In this document: in pieces, positions 22,893 through 32,100 of the stretch | Numbering within the stretch: position 1 is the stretch's first letter | How the letters are laid out: each line of letters opens with the position of its first letter | Assembly (NCBI GenBank): GCA_964512485.1 | Contig: CAZEHJ010000032.1 | Coordinates: 1 to 36,351, forward strand | Direction of reading: 5' to 3' | DNA: 36,351 nucleotides | DNA from: CAZEHJ01 sp964512485 | Lineage (GTDB): Bacteria > Bacteroidota > Rhodothermia > Rhodothermales > UBA10348 | Made by a program: the position numbers and the translations under genes | Notes under the pieces: model-generated | What the model was told of the DNA's origin: nothing | What the model saw: the letters and a program-made list of their open reading frames with translations, nothing else | The model's database searches: none

Positions 22893-24278
22893 TCAAGTTC
22901 TGGCAGTTCTCATTGCTCGGCATTTACGTACGATCGAAAAAGCGAGTTCGAGTGCCTGCTCGGCGTTCAGCCTCGGATCCACCTGACTCTGATAGTCTTT
23001 GTGCAAATCAGCCTCTTCGAGTCCTCTGGCACCGCCGATGCATTCAGTTACGTTCTCGCCGGTCAGTTCCAGATGTACTCCCCCCAGCACAGATTGGCAC
23101 CGCTCGTGAATATCGAACGCCAGTTCCAGCTCGGCCAGTATGTTGTCGAATCGTCTGGTCTTGATGCCGTTGCTGAGTACTTCGGTGTTTCCATGCATGG
23201 GATCGCACGACCAAAGCACGGATCGGCCCGCCTTCTGAACAGATTCGATCAATGCCGGAAGATGTGACTCGATCTCTCCAGCACCGAAACGTGTGATCAG
23301 GGTAATTCTACCGGGTTCTTGATCCGGGTCCAGAACACTCAGCAGACTGCTCAGGTCTTCGCCCGTCATGCCGGGGCCTACCTTGAGCCCAATCGGATTG
23401 CTGATGCCACGGGCGTATTCAATATGAGCGCCGCCGAGTGTATTCGTTCGCTTTCCAATCCAGGGAAAATGAGTAGACAGATTGTAATGCTGTCCCAATG
23501 TGGAGCGGGTGAGTGATTCTTCGTAAGGCAGGATGAGCGCTTCATGACTCGTAAAAAATGAAACCCGTTCTATATCCCGAATCGGACCCGGTGATACGGC
23601 TTCCATGAATCGGAGTGCTTCCAGAATGGAATCAACGATCTCCTGGTATTCTTCTCTCAAGCGATCAGACGTCACAAATCCGAGATCCCAGTACTCAGGG
23701 TGGTGAAGGTCAGCAAAGCCGCCTTCTCCAAGTGCTCTGATGTAATTGAGTGTCATGGCAGATCGATCATAGGCCGTCAGCATGCGCGCGGGAGCAGGTC
23801 TTCTTGCTGCACGGCCGAATTCCGGCTCATTTACCATATCACCGCGATAGGTAGGCAGCTTTTCGCCGTTTCTCCCTTCGAGATCAGAAGAACGCGGTTT
23901 AGCGTATTGCCCCGCAAACCGTCCGACCCGTATGACCGGCAATCGAAGTCCGTAGATCAGGACCAGGCTCATCTGGAGGAGGACCTTCAGGCGATTAGCA
24001 ATTATATCGGCCGTGCACTCGCTGAAGCGCTCCGCGCAGTCGCCTCCCTGAAGCAGGAATCTGGAGCCCGTAGCGGCCTCAGCCAATTCACCTTGCAATC
24101 TCTCGATTTCCCAGGGAGTTACCAGAGGGGGACGGTTGTTCAGGTTAGAAACGACCTCAGAAAGCTCATTTTCATCCTCAAATGCCGGCTGCTGTTCAGC
24201 TGCATGGCTGCGCCAGGACCCCGGATGCCACGTCTTTGAGGCAGGGTGGGACGATGCGTGCTCGGTGTTGGAGGACAT
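22893..24278 (-). CDS. 3-Deoxy-7-phosphoheptulonate (DAHP) synthase, class II
   Basis: 461-aa cytoplasmic enzyme that condenses PEP and erythrose-4-phosphate, the first step of aromatic amino-acid synthesis. It is the plant/AroA-II type: metal-binding Cys81 in LLQGGDCAERF, VIRVGRFAGQYAKPRS, LPTYRGDMVN, LWSCDPMHGNTE (metal His) and GVHLELTGENVTEC (metal Glu). Length is normal. The DUF1611 gene follows after 9 bp, so aromatic synthesis and D-glutamate genes probably share an mRNA. It is divergent from the lipoprotein gene at 24440 across 161 bp. Confidence 0.95.
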   Translation of the reverse strand: MSSNTEHASSHPASKTWHPGSWRSHAAEQQPAFEDENELSEVVSNLNNRPPLVTPWEIERLQGELAEAATGSRFLLQGGDCAERFSECTADIIANRLKVLLQMSLVLIYGLRLPVIRVGRFAGQYAKPRSSDLEGRNGEKLPTYRGDMVNEPEFGRAARRPAPARMLTAYDRSAMTLNYIRALGEGGFADLHHPEYWDLGFVTSDRLREEYQEIVDSILEALRFMEAVSPGPIRDIERVSFFTSHEALILPYEESLTRSTLGQHYNLSTHFPWIGKRTNTLGGAHIEYARGISNPIGLKVGPGMTGEDLSSLLSVLDPDQEPGRITLITRFGAGEIESHLPALIESVQKAGRSVLWSCDPMHGNTEVLSNGIKTRRFDNILAELELAFDIHERCQSVLGGVHLELTGENVTECIGGARGLEEADLHKDYQSQVDPRLNAEQALELAFSIVRKCRAMRTART

Positions 24279-24439
24279 GGGAATGGGCGTTTCATTGAGG
24301 ACACAAGGTAACGCGGAAATCCCATATCTCGAATCATAACTTTTAGGGCATTTCTCTGTGCGAAAAGCGCGCGGGGAGAACCCCTTAGATTTAGAGTCGT
24401 TCGTGATGGGTTGTTAAGTAATGATGGCGATTACGAGAA
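24279..24439. promoter_or_regulatory. Divergent intergenic region, DAHP synthase / repeat lipoprotein
   Basis: 161 bp between two divergent starts must hold both promoters. The nearest match to a Bacteroidota -7 element on the plus strand is TAGATTTA (24386-24393, 7 of 8), with no good TTG partner. No riboswitch-like structure was recognised. Confidence 0.3.
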
Positions 24440-25375
24440 ATGAAAGGAATGCGTAAACCTACCTTTATCACCCGCTTTTCAGGATTGTTGATGCTGGGAG
24501 CGATGTTGATCTCAACGACTGCCGGATGTGACAGTACTTCGGGTAGTGAAACCGAAGTCGCCAAAGTTCAGATTCGATTTGAACTGGAGGGGTTGTCACC
24601 CCTGATGGACGGATTCCATTATCAGGCGTGGGCGAAAGTCGGATTCGAGTTCATTCCGAGTCAGTCGTTCAACGTAAATGAAACGGGTTCATTCACAAGT
24701 ACTGCCGGTCAATTGATCCAGAGCTCATTTATCTATCCCGTAGATATCTCAGAAGCTACGGAGGTTTTCATAACTATTGAAGACAAACGCGACACGGACG
24801 AATTTCCTTCCGGGACAGTGGTGTTGGCAGGCGATGTGGTCGGGAGCACGGTGACGCTGAGTCAGTCGCACACCCGCTCCATTGGCGCGGATTTCTCGAG
24901 TGAGGCAGGTTCGTTCATGCTGTTGACAGAATCTGATAACCCCGCTGGAAATGAAACTTCAGGTGTATGGTTTACAACAGGATCTGTTGGCAATCTCTCT
25001 GCTGGTCTTTCGCTTCCCGCTTTGCCCGACGGCTGGGTCTATGAAGGATGGGTTGACACGGGTTCCATCGTTCTCTCGACAGGCCCATTCTCGGACAATA
25101 CGGGTCATGATCTTGCTCGTCCGTATTCTCTTCCGGATGTACCGCCATTTCCCGGGGAGGACTTTTTGCTTAATTCTCCGGCAGGCGTGACCTTCCCACT
25201 GGACTTGAGCGGTGCCACAGTCTCCGTCACCATTGAGCCGTTTCCGGACGACACAGCAGATTCGTACGGAATGAGAATTCTCTCGGGAGCAATTCCTTCT
25301 CCGGCCACCCCAGCGTCACCATACAGCTTGAGTCCCGATGTTACGGGCCCTACGGGAACGGCTACTCTTTTCTAG
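24440..25375 (+). CDS. Lipoprotein with two tandem repeat domains, function unknown
   Basis: 311 aa. The signal peptide ends in a lipobox (TTAGC, Cys about 30), then a Ser/Thr linker. Two similar domains follow: about 42-160 (FHYQAWAKVG ... FIYPVDISEATEVFITIE ... GTVVLAGD) and about 180-305 (WVYEGWVDTG ... VTFPLDLSGATVSVTIE ... GMRILSGAIP). Each has a strand pair, a Pro-Asp/Leu-Ser-x-Ala-Thr segment, an ITIE-like strand and a [VI]L[AS]G turn, so the gene grew by internal duplication. The fold recalls the beta-sandwich C-terminal domains of anti-sigma factors (RskA-like), but no TM/ASD part is present. ATG codons at 24440 and 24449 are both possible. The convergent hpf-like gene ends 13 bp away. 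Confidence 0.6.
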   Translation: MKGMRKPTFITRFSGLLMLGAMLISTTAGCDSTSGSETEVAKVQIRFELEGLSPLMDGFHYQAWAKVGFEFIPSQSFNVNETGSFTSTAGQLIQSSFIYPVDISEATEVFITIEDKRDTDEFPSGTVVLAGDVVGSTVTLSQSHTRSIGADFSSEAGSFMLLTESDNPAGNETSGVWFTTGSVGNLSAGLSLPALPDGWVYEGWVDTGSIVLSTGPFSDNTGHDLARPYSLPDVPPFPGEDFLLNSPAGVTFPLDLSGATVSVTIEPFPDDTADSYGMRILSGAIPSPATPASPYSLSPDVTGPTGTATLF

Positions 25376-25388
25376 ATGTGGAGCAATT

Positions 25389-25733
25389 CTATTCTTCCAT
25401 GTGAACGTCTTTTCGGGCCCGTTTTCTTCGATCGCGGATAGCCCGTCTCGATTTTCTGAGCTGGCGTTCTACAGCTGAAAAAGCTTCCTGAAGTGCATCA
25501 GGGATTGATTTAGATCTGTGTGACCCGACAATGTGGTCGGGTTTGTGATACAGCGTAAGTTTGGCCTCGTACTCGTTTACAGTGGGTTTTCCGGACATTT
25601 GTTTGATCGAAAGATGGGCGCCTGATATATCGTGGTGTCCTTCTTCGAACCCGTCCAGCTTGTTTTCTATCCAACTCTGAGAGCTTGTTGAGATCTGCAG
25701 ATGATCAAGATGAAGTTCGAGGTTTATTGCCAT
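25389..25733 (-). CDS. hpf: Short HPF/RaiA-family ribosome-associated protein
   Basis: 114 aa, the short form that binds the 30S decoding region and stabilises idle ribosomes in stationary phase. It begins MAINLELHLDHLQIS and has the S30AE beta-alpha-beta-beta-beta-alpha pattern: ENKLDGFEEGHHDISGAHLSI, VNEYEAKLTLYHKPDHIVGS, IPDALQEAFSAVERQLRKSR and a basic tail RRAIRDRRKRARKD. The frame is open upstream to 25961, but that extension overlaps the carboxypeptidase gene and has no homology, so ATG 25733 is used. About 148 bp separate it from the M32 gene; no clear promoter was seen there. Confidence 0.85.
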   Translation of the reverse strand: MAINLELHLDHLQISTSSQSWIENKLDGFEEGHHDISGAHLSIKQMSGKPTVNEYEAKLTLYHKPDHIVGSHRSKSIPDALQEAFSAVERQLRKSRRAIRDRRKRARKDVHMEE

Positions 25734-25881
25734 AAAGCGTGATGTCTCAAGTGATTCACAATATGCAAATTTCGGAATGGGTTTGGGGATGCTCTGACTA
25801 CAATTAAGCGTTTCCGGTATTGCCTTTTGTAGGGGAGAAGCCGAAGCACCTGTCAGGAGATCTTCCTTACCATATACTATC

Positions 25882-27354
25882 TCAAAAACTGTACAAATCT
25901 CCAAATTTTGTCCGGATATAATCCATCCACGGATCGGCTGACAATCCTGTGCCCGTCGCATCCATCATGATCTGATTCGCGGTTTTTCGACGGCCCCACT
26001 GGTGGACATTTTCCCGCAACCACGACAGAAGAGGGGCAAATTGGCCATTTGCGAGACCTTCTGATATCTGTGGTATATCTGAGATGGCGGCGTTGAATAA
26101 TTGTACGGACATTAAATTTCCCAACGCGTAGGTCGGGAAGTAGCCGATGGCTCCGAGAGACCAGTGTATGTCCTGAAGAACCCCCTCTGCGTCGTTCTCT
26201 GGACGGATTCCCAGCCACGTTTCCATGCGGTGATTCCACTCGTCTGGCAGATCTGCAACGGAGAGTTTTCCCGCGATCATGTCCTGCTCAAGCTCAAATC
26301 TGAGCATGATGTGCAAATTGTAGGTGACTTCGTCTGCTTCCACCCTTATTGGAGAAGACGCCACGGTGTTGATACTTCTGTAAAACGAATCGACGTCTGC
26401 CTGTCCCAGCGCTGCTGGAAAGAGAGCTTTTGCTTCGGCGAAGTAGTGGTCCCAGAATGGTCGGCTGCGGCCGACGAGATTCTCCCACATTCTGGATTGT
26501 GATTCGTGCATTCCGAGCGAGGTGCCGTCGGCAAGAGGGCTACCTTCAAGCTTGAGGTCTATGCCTTGTTCGTACATGGCGTGACCGGCTTCGTGCAGCG
26601 TGCCGAAAAAGCCGGGATTAAAAAATGAAGCATCAGAACGGGTCGTGATTCGTACATCAGTGATCGAAAATGCCGTCGAAAATGGATGGGCGGACTTGTC
26701 CTGTCGGCCATGGTTCAGATCATAGCCCATCTGTTTCACGACATCAAGGCCGAAGTCCCACTGATTCTTCAGGGGAAAATCTCCGCGTACTACAGCATCG
26801 CTCAGAGGAGGAGCATCGGCGATGGTCTGGACGATGGGCACCAGGCCTTTTTTCACGTCTTCAAATACTGAAGTAACCTCGGCTGTGGTCATGCCCTCTT
26901 CATACTGATCCAGAAGCGCGTCATACGCCGTTTCCTCGTATCCGAGGGCTTCAGCATGTTGAATCGTGAGGTCGACGATTTTGTCTAGGTGAGGAGCGAA
27001 GACGTCGAACCTGTTTTCTGATCTCGCCTTCTGCCAGAACCCTTTCGACATCCCGGAGGCCTGTGCTAATTCCGCGATCAGCGAAGACGGTACACGCGTG
27101 GCCTTTTCAATATCTCGGGCTACGACGCGAATCAAGTCCTTGTCGATATCGGATTCGGGCTGGGCCGTCTGGATTTTCGAAGAGGCCTCCTTTGAGGTCA
27201 GCAATTCGTGGGCCAACGACCGTAGTGTTGCTACCTGTCTGGCGCGGCTTTCAGCCGCGCCCTCCGGCATATAGGTTTCCTGATCCCATTCAAGGAGAGC
27301 CGCGGCGTGATTCAGGTCGGTGATTCGGCCAAGAAGGTCGCGAAGATCCTGCAT
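25882..27354 (-). CDS. Metallocarboxypeptidase, M32 (Taq) family
   Basis: 490-aa cytoplasmic zinc carboxypeptidase that trims C-terminal residues from peptides. Zinc site HEAGH in FGTLHEAGHAMYEQG; the family motifs DVRITTR, MHESQSRMWENLVGR, IRVEADEVTYNLHI (second Glu region) and IRPENDAEGVLQDIHWS are intact. Start chosen at ATG 27354 (MQDLRDLLGRI); a TTG five codons upstream (27369) is also possible. Length matches family members of about 500 aa. It is divergent from the universal stress protein gene. Confidence 0.94.
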   Translation of the reverse strand: MQDLRDLLGRITDLNHAAALLEWDQETYMPEGAAESRARQVATLRSLAHELLTSKEASSKIQTAQPESDIDKDLIRVVARDIEKATRVPSSLIAELAQASGMSKGFWQKARSENRFDVFAPHLDKIVDLTIQHAEALGYEETAYDALLDQYEEGMTTAEVTSVFEDVKKGLVPIVQTIADAPPLSDAVVRGDFPLKNQWDFGLDVVKQMGYDLNHGRQDKSAHPFSTAFSITDVRITTRSDASFFNPGFFGTLHEAGHAMYEQGIDLKLEGSPLADGTSLGMHESQSRMWENLVGRSRPFWDHYFAEAKALFPAALGQADVDSFYRSINTVASSPIRVEADEVTYNLHIMLRFELEQDMIAGKLSVADLPDEWNHRMETWLGIRPENDAEGVLQDIHWSLGAIGYFPTYALGNLMSVQLFNAAISDIPQISEGLANGQFAPLLSWLRENVHQWGRRKTANQIMMDATGTGLSADPWMDYIRTKFGDLYSF

Positions 27355-27369
27355 CGGTGAAGTGGTCAA

Positions 27370-27681
27370 ATTGCTTCCTGGTAGTGTTATCAGAACTTAG
27401 GTGGAAGTGAGGCTGGGCCTCCTGAAAATACACGGCACACGCGTCAGAATCCCGGGTTCAACTCCCAGGTTTTACGAAAATGTTCAGTTTGTTCTTGCTT
27501 CAGGCTTCGTGGTGGGTCGTGTAGGGATATGTCGCATCCCCAGGGTGCATTCGACCCCTCAAATGAATTCGATTTCTCTTCCCCGGCAACGGGTGAATCG
27601 ACCGGCAAGATTCCCGGGTGGTTGACCGTATGGTGAAATTGAGCAGGGGTATAACCAAACGGCACGTCCGGGGGGCGAACG
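27370..27681. other. Gene-free stretch between the M32 peptidase and USP genes
   Basis: 312 bp with no convincing gene. Around 27412-27480 the plus strand has a T-arm-like CCGGG-TTCAACT-CCCAG and an upstream CCTGAAAA that together faintly resemble a tRNA-Ser 3' half, but the acceptor and anticodon stems do not pair. Two further TCGA-centred G/C dyads occur near 27550 and 27595. It must carry promoters for the two divergent genes, which I could not pinpoint. Confidence 0.3.
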
Positions 27682-28757
27682 ATGAAAACCTTCAGAGTTA
27701 TGGTCCCGACTGATTTTTCAGAGGGAGCCGATCTTGCACTCGAGCACGCTCTTTACCTGACAAAGAAATTTGAAGGTGAGCTGCACATTCTGCATGTCGC
27801 TGAATTACCGACCATGTCCATTCCCGATTTCCCCGCTGATCTATTCGATTTTGCCTACGATCAGGCCATGGCCAAAATGACGGTATTGTTGGACAAACAT
27901 GGTGACNNNNNNNNNNNNNNNNNNNNNNNNNNNNNNNNNNNNNNNNNNNNNNNNNNNNNNNNNNNNNNNNNNNNNNNNNNNNNNNNNNNNNNNNNNNNNN
28001 NNNNNNTGCCTACGATCAGGCCATGGCCAAAATGACGGTATTGTTGGACAAACATGGTGACGATGTGCCACCCGTGACCAAGGCCGTTCAGGCGGGTAAG
28101 CCTGCACGGCCCGCTGCCGAAGTGATACTCACGTATGCGGATGACAATAACATCGACTTTATAGTCATGGGAACGCACGGTAGAAGAGGGCCGAGGCGCT
28201 TCCTGCTCGGAAGCATCACCGAGGAAGTTATTCGGCGAGCCAGTTGCCCTGTCTTCACGGTGAGGATCGGAAAGAAAGCCTGGCCTATGCCCCAAATCGA
28301 TCGCATTTTGGTGCCAGTGGACTTCTCCCTCAAAACCAGACAGATCATTGGCGTTGCAGCGAGATTTGCCGAGCACTATGATGCATCGATAACGCTCATG
28401 CACGTCGTCGATCTGGAGTTCTATCCTTTCTACGGATATCCGGTCGATCCGATCAGAGAGATCGAGCACAACATTCTTGTTTCATCTGAGACGAAACTCA
28501 ACGAGTATGTCAGTGAATTGCAGGGAGCCGGCATCATCACAAACTGGACAACCGATTCCGGTCATCCGGCGCAGCAAATTCGGAGTTTTGCCGATGAGAA
28601 CGATTTCGATCTGATCGTACTGGGCTCACACGGTCGCTCCGGTTTCGATCGTGCGATGGTCGGCAGTATTTCCGAAAAAGTACTTCGTTCGGCCCATTGC
28701 CCGGTTGTCGTCGTGAACACCGGAAGCGACGCGATGCAGCTCGGAGTAGCAGCCTGA
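27682..28757 (+). CDS. Tandem universal stress protein (UspA-UspA), interrupted by an assembly gap
   Basis: Two fused Usp domains. As assembled, the reading frame is broken by 100 N. The 55 bp before the gap (27852-27906) are identical to the 55 bp after it (28007-28061). Collapsing them removes 155 bp and leaves 921 nt, an intact frame of 306 aa, a usual length for tandem Usp proteins. Domain 1 starts FRVMVPTDFSEGADLALEHA and ends with the ATP-binding MGTHGRRGPRRFLLGS ... CPVFTV; domain 2 starts DRILVPVDFSLKTRQ and ends LGSHGRSGFDRAMVGS ... CPVVVV. Both have the G-x2-G-x9-G-S nucleotide motif, so ATP binding is expected in both. The gene is real and probably unbroken in the organism. Confidence 0.9.
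27907..28006. other. Scaffold gap of 100 N, almost certainly false
   Basis: A round-number N run sits between two identical 55-bp contig ends, as expected when contigs overlapping by one k-mer are scaffolded without merging. It carries no biological sequence. Confidence 0.95.
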
Positions 28758-28815
28758 CGGGTTGCAGGATGGAGTCTTCGTCCGGAAGGGGTGAAGAATC
28801 AGTGATATGAACCAT

Positions 28816-28842
28816 TTGAGGGGGGGCATGGCCCCCTTTCAA
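28816..28842 (+). terminator. Possible weak terminator after the USP gene
   Basis: A stem of about 11 bp (28816-28826 with 28832-28842, two G.T pairs) lies 58 bp past the USP stop. No T-run follows, so termination may be weak. It also separates the USP gene from the tRNA promoter a few bases on. Confidence 0.4.
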
Positions 28843-28844
28843 CC

Positions 28845-28875
28845 TTGACTGAGCTAAGGCATCGGCGTAACTTTG
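28845..28875 (+). promoter_or_regulatory. Bacteroidota-type promoter of tRNA-Thr
   Basis: TTGACT at 28845 is followed, 20 bp after its TTG, by TAACTTTG (28868-28875), an exact match to the TAnnTTTG -7 consensus with the normal spacing to a -33 TTG. Initiation would fall near 28880, giving a precursor leader of about 48 nt before the mature tRNA. This is the clearest promoter in the window and supports the lineage assignment. Confidence 0.75.
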
Positions 28876-28927
28876 CGCCCCTGCATCGCGGGAGGCTGTT
28901 CATATGGCACTGCGGCAGGCAGGTTGC

Positions 28928-29003
28928 GCCGATGTAGCTCAGTTGGTAGAGCGATTCACTCGTAATGAATAGGTCAGCGGTTCGAATCCGCTCATCGGCT
29001 CCA
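28928..29003 (+). tRNA. tRNA-Thr (anticodon CGU, reads ACG)
   Basis: A full cloverleaf of 76 nt with encoded CCA. Acceptor stem GCCGATG (28928-28934) pairs with CATCGGC (28993-28999), discriminator T; D-arm GCTC/GAGC; anticodon stem ATTCA/TGAAT with loop CTCGTAA (anticodon CGT at 28961-28963); variable loop AGGTC; T-arm AGCGG-TTCGAAT-CCGCT. It is a single tRNA transcribed from its own promoter and followed 7 bp later by a strong terminator. Confidence 0.97.
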
Positions 29004-29010
29004 TATTGTG

Positions 29011-29045
29011 AGGGCGCCCGTTCCATCAGGAACGGGCGCCCTTTT
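29011..29045 (+). terminator. Terminator of tRNA-Thr
   Basis: A 14-bp perfect GC-rich stem (29011-29024 with 29029-29042, loop ATCA) followed by TTTTG, 7 bp after the tRNA CCA end. Confidence 0.9.
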
Positions 29046-29073
29046 GATTTTCAACGATTTCGTTAAACGAAGA

Positions 29074-29102
29074 GAGGGCGCGAGACTTCGTCTCGCGCCC
29101 TC
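29074..29102 (-). terminator. Terminator of the large VPS10/BNR secreted protein gene
   Basis: A 13-bp perfect stem (29074-29086 with 29090-29102, 3-base loop) lies 40 bp beyond the stop of the leftward gene. On the minus strand it is followed by a T-rich TCTTCGTTT. Confidence 0.78.
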
Positions 29103-29142
29103 CCGTTGGTCGTTTGAAGCACTTCAAACTTCAGACGTGTCT

Positions 29143-32100
29143 CTACTTGAGCAGTACGAAAGAGCCAACTGCTACTTCAGTGTTGCCGCTCATTCTGGCG
29201 ACCACACGATAGAAATAGGATCCTGAAGAAAGCGAAGCAGCATTCAAACGAATCTGCTGGTTGGCACCCGCAGACATCGTCTTGACCGGCACGGTCAGTA
29301 CCGTTCTTCCTGTCAGATCGACAACCTGAACCCGGACGTCAGCCGTCGAAGGCAGATCAAACTGAATTGTCGTCGTCGGATTGAACGGATTTGGATAAGC
29401 GCCCTCCAGCTTGAACTCAGTTGGCAGCGCGTCATCATCCAGAGCTGTGTTGTCGGCAATCACGATCGAGAATGTCTGCGCAGCCGACGCATCTACGCCG
29501 CTGTTTGCCGTTCCACCATTATCCATGATGACTACATTGACAGTCGTAGTACCTGGCGTTCCAGCTGGCGTGTATGTGAGTACACCATCCGCAGATACAG
29601 CAGGACCGGCAGAGAAAAGGGATGCATCAGCTGGTGTAACCTGGAACGAAACCGTCTGAGACGCTTCGTTGGCGGGTCCGGCACTGATATCTGTCGCCCA
29701 TCCAGCAACGGTCTGCTCGCCGGCCGACATTACGGTAGCTTGATCACCGCCAGCGGTGAAGGAAGGTGCATCATTCACCGAATTGACGGTAACGGTTGCG
29801 GAAGCCGTATTCGAGTCTGCTGCACCGTCGTTTGCCTTGTACGTGAACGAGTCACTGCCGTTGTAATGGTCGTTTGGCGTATAGGTAGCCATGGCGCCCG
29901 TGATGGCGACACTGCCATTCGTTGGCTGAGTGACGACAGAATAGGTAAGAGTGTCGTTGTTGGCATCCGTAGCCGAAAGTGTGATGCTCGCATCAGCATC
30001 TTCATTAACCGAACCACTCACATTTGCAGCGATGGGCGCAATGTTGGATACAACTACACTTGACGGTGTACCGACAAAAATTCCTCGGCCGTGCGTCGCG
30101 ACGATGATGCGGCCATCTGACTTGCGTGAGTCAAGCCACGCGACGGCAACATTGCCCATTTGTGCCGCACCTTCTTGCGCCCAGGATGTAGAGCTTCCGT
30201 TGAAGGTCTGAGTTGAATAGACTCCAACACTCGTACCTAAGACATATATCGTCTCACCGTTGAACGGAAGGATGGTTGCCGATCGGAGGGAAGGTCCGTT
30301 GTTGGTCGTGCCCGATAGATTTCCTTCCACAGCTGTCCACGTCCGACCAGCATCGGTTGTGTGGTACAAACTTTCGACGTTGTAGTTGGCTATGGTGGCC
30401 AACACTTCATCAGAATTATCTGGATTGACAGCGATGTTCAGGATATACGAACCAGCTGCAGTTCCGGGAATGGAGCGTTCGATAGCTCCGTTTGTGGCCG
30501 TCCATGAGTTGCTGAACCAGTACAGCTTCGGCGCAGCGGAAAAAGAAAACGCGGCGTAGTACAATACGGCCGTAGTGTTGCCTGCAGATGCCGCAAGCGC
30601 GCTGAATCCATATCCGGCGGGAAGCTGGAGGTTGTCGAGCCTGGTCCAGGTGTGATCGAACGTATTCACGTTGTCGGGTTCAACACCTCGATACAGATCC
30701 TGCCCGGCTGGGTAAAAGATGATCGTCTCGTCGATCGGATCGACCGTAAATGGATGGACAAACAGTGCGCCACAATTGCTACATGGCATAGCCGTCCCCG
30801 CGTACAACAAGTTATCAATGTTGGACCCGGTGAAGTAGTTGATATTCCCGTTCTGAGATGAGGAATACATCTTGCTGGCCCCCACGTACTGGTAGGCGCC
30901 GTCCCCCGTCGATAGATCCGTGGAAGAGGAAGTGGTCGTTCCATCGAAGCTGAAAAACGGACTTCCATTGTCTTGAGTACCACCTGCAATCCGGTTGTCA
31001 CCCGCAGCGCGCGGAATCGATGCTTGATAGAACTGGGTCACATTGTACTTGTTGTTCAACCAGGTCCATGCGATCGGTCCGACCGGTGTCACGTCAGCCT
31101 GTACGCTGATCCCACCGTCGTGCCCGTTGTAGAGTTTGTTCGAATCGTTCGGATCAAACACGAGAGCATGGTGATCCGGATGACTGTTGGCGTACTGCGA
31201 AATGTCATTGGAAATCGCGTATCCACCAACCCAGCCATCCGCTGCCGCCGGAGCTGTGGAAAAACCATCCCGGCTTCTGAATAGGTTTGTGCCGGCGATG
31301 AAAACGTGGTTTTCGTCTGAAGGATGAACGGCAATAGCCATGTTGTAATTGCCCTGGGAATCGAACCCTCCGACATTTACCGTGCCTGCGAAGCTGCCCG
31401 GCCCGGCAAGATATACCGGAATGCCATCCGTGCGGTCTTCATATGTACCTGTGGAAATGGTCAATTTGAAGAGCTTCATGTCGTCCACTTCGCCGCCAGT
31501 GACCGATTTCGTCTGCCCGAGATACGTCAGCAGGTAGGCGACATCCGGATTGCTCGCCGAAAGACCAATTACGGTCCGTTCAAAATAGTTGTCGTACGGT
31601 TCGGGAAAGGCCGATCCACCGTTTTCAAATACCTCTGTCCATGTTGCACCATCATTCGTCGAACGATACACGCCGCTTGCCACGAATGTCGTCGTGTTAT
31701 ACAGAACAGCCAGTAGGTTTCCGCTGGCGTCTACCGCGACGTCTCCGTGGGAAATGCGGTTTGCTTCTCCTAAAACACTCGTAAATGTGGTTCCGCCGTC
31801 GGTCGAGCGATATAGTCCGTTTTGGTTCAGTACGGCGAAAACGGAACCAGTAGTTGGGCTGACTATCAATTCAGAAATGTAGTCGTACAGTCCCGTGGCA
31901 GAAGTAGGCGTGTCTGCGACCTGAATCTGTGTCCACGTGGCTCCGTTGTCGGTTGATTTGTACATGCCCGTTCCGTGAAGTGTCTCACCGGTTTCAGAAC
32001 CGTTGTTGTAAGACCCTCTCGATTCACCGGTCGCGGCGTACCACGTCATCGTTTGTCCCGCTCTCGGATCCTGCGCGATGCGTGTCACTGCCAGGTGGGA

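Noticed and set aside
25734..25961. 76-residue N-terminal extension of the HPF protein
   Set aside because: It overlaps the M32 gene, has no family similarity, and the S30AE domain begins exactly at ATG 25733.
27682..28757. Broken or frameshifted stress-protein pseudogene, or a true 55-bp direct repeat
   Set aside because: The repeat flanks a 100-N run and collapsing it restores frame exactly; an assembly artefact explains everything.
31089..31376. Open frames of 80-200 codons opposite or within large genes across the window
   Set aside because: They lie inside confidently assigned genes, have low-complexity or Arg/Ser-biased composition and no recognisable domains or start signals.
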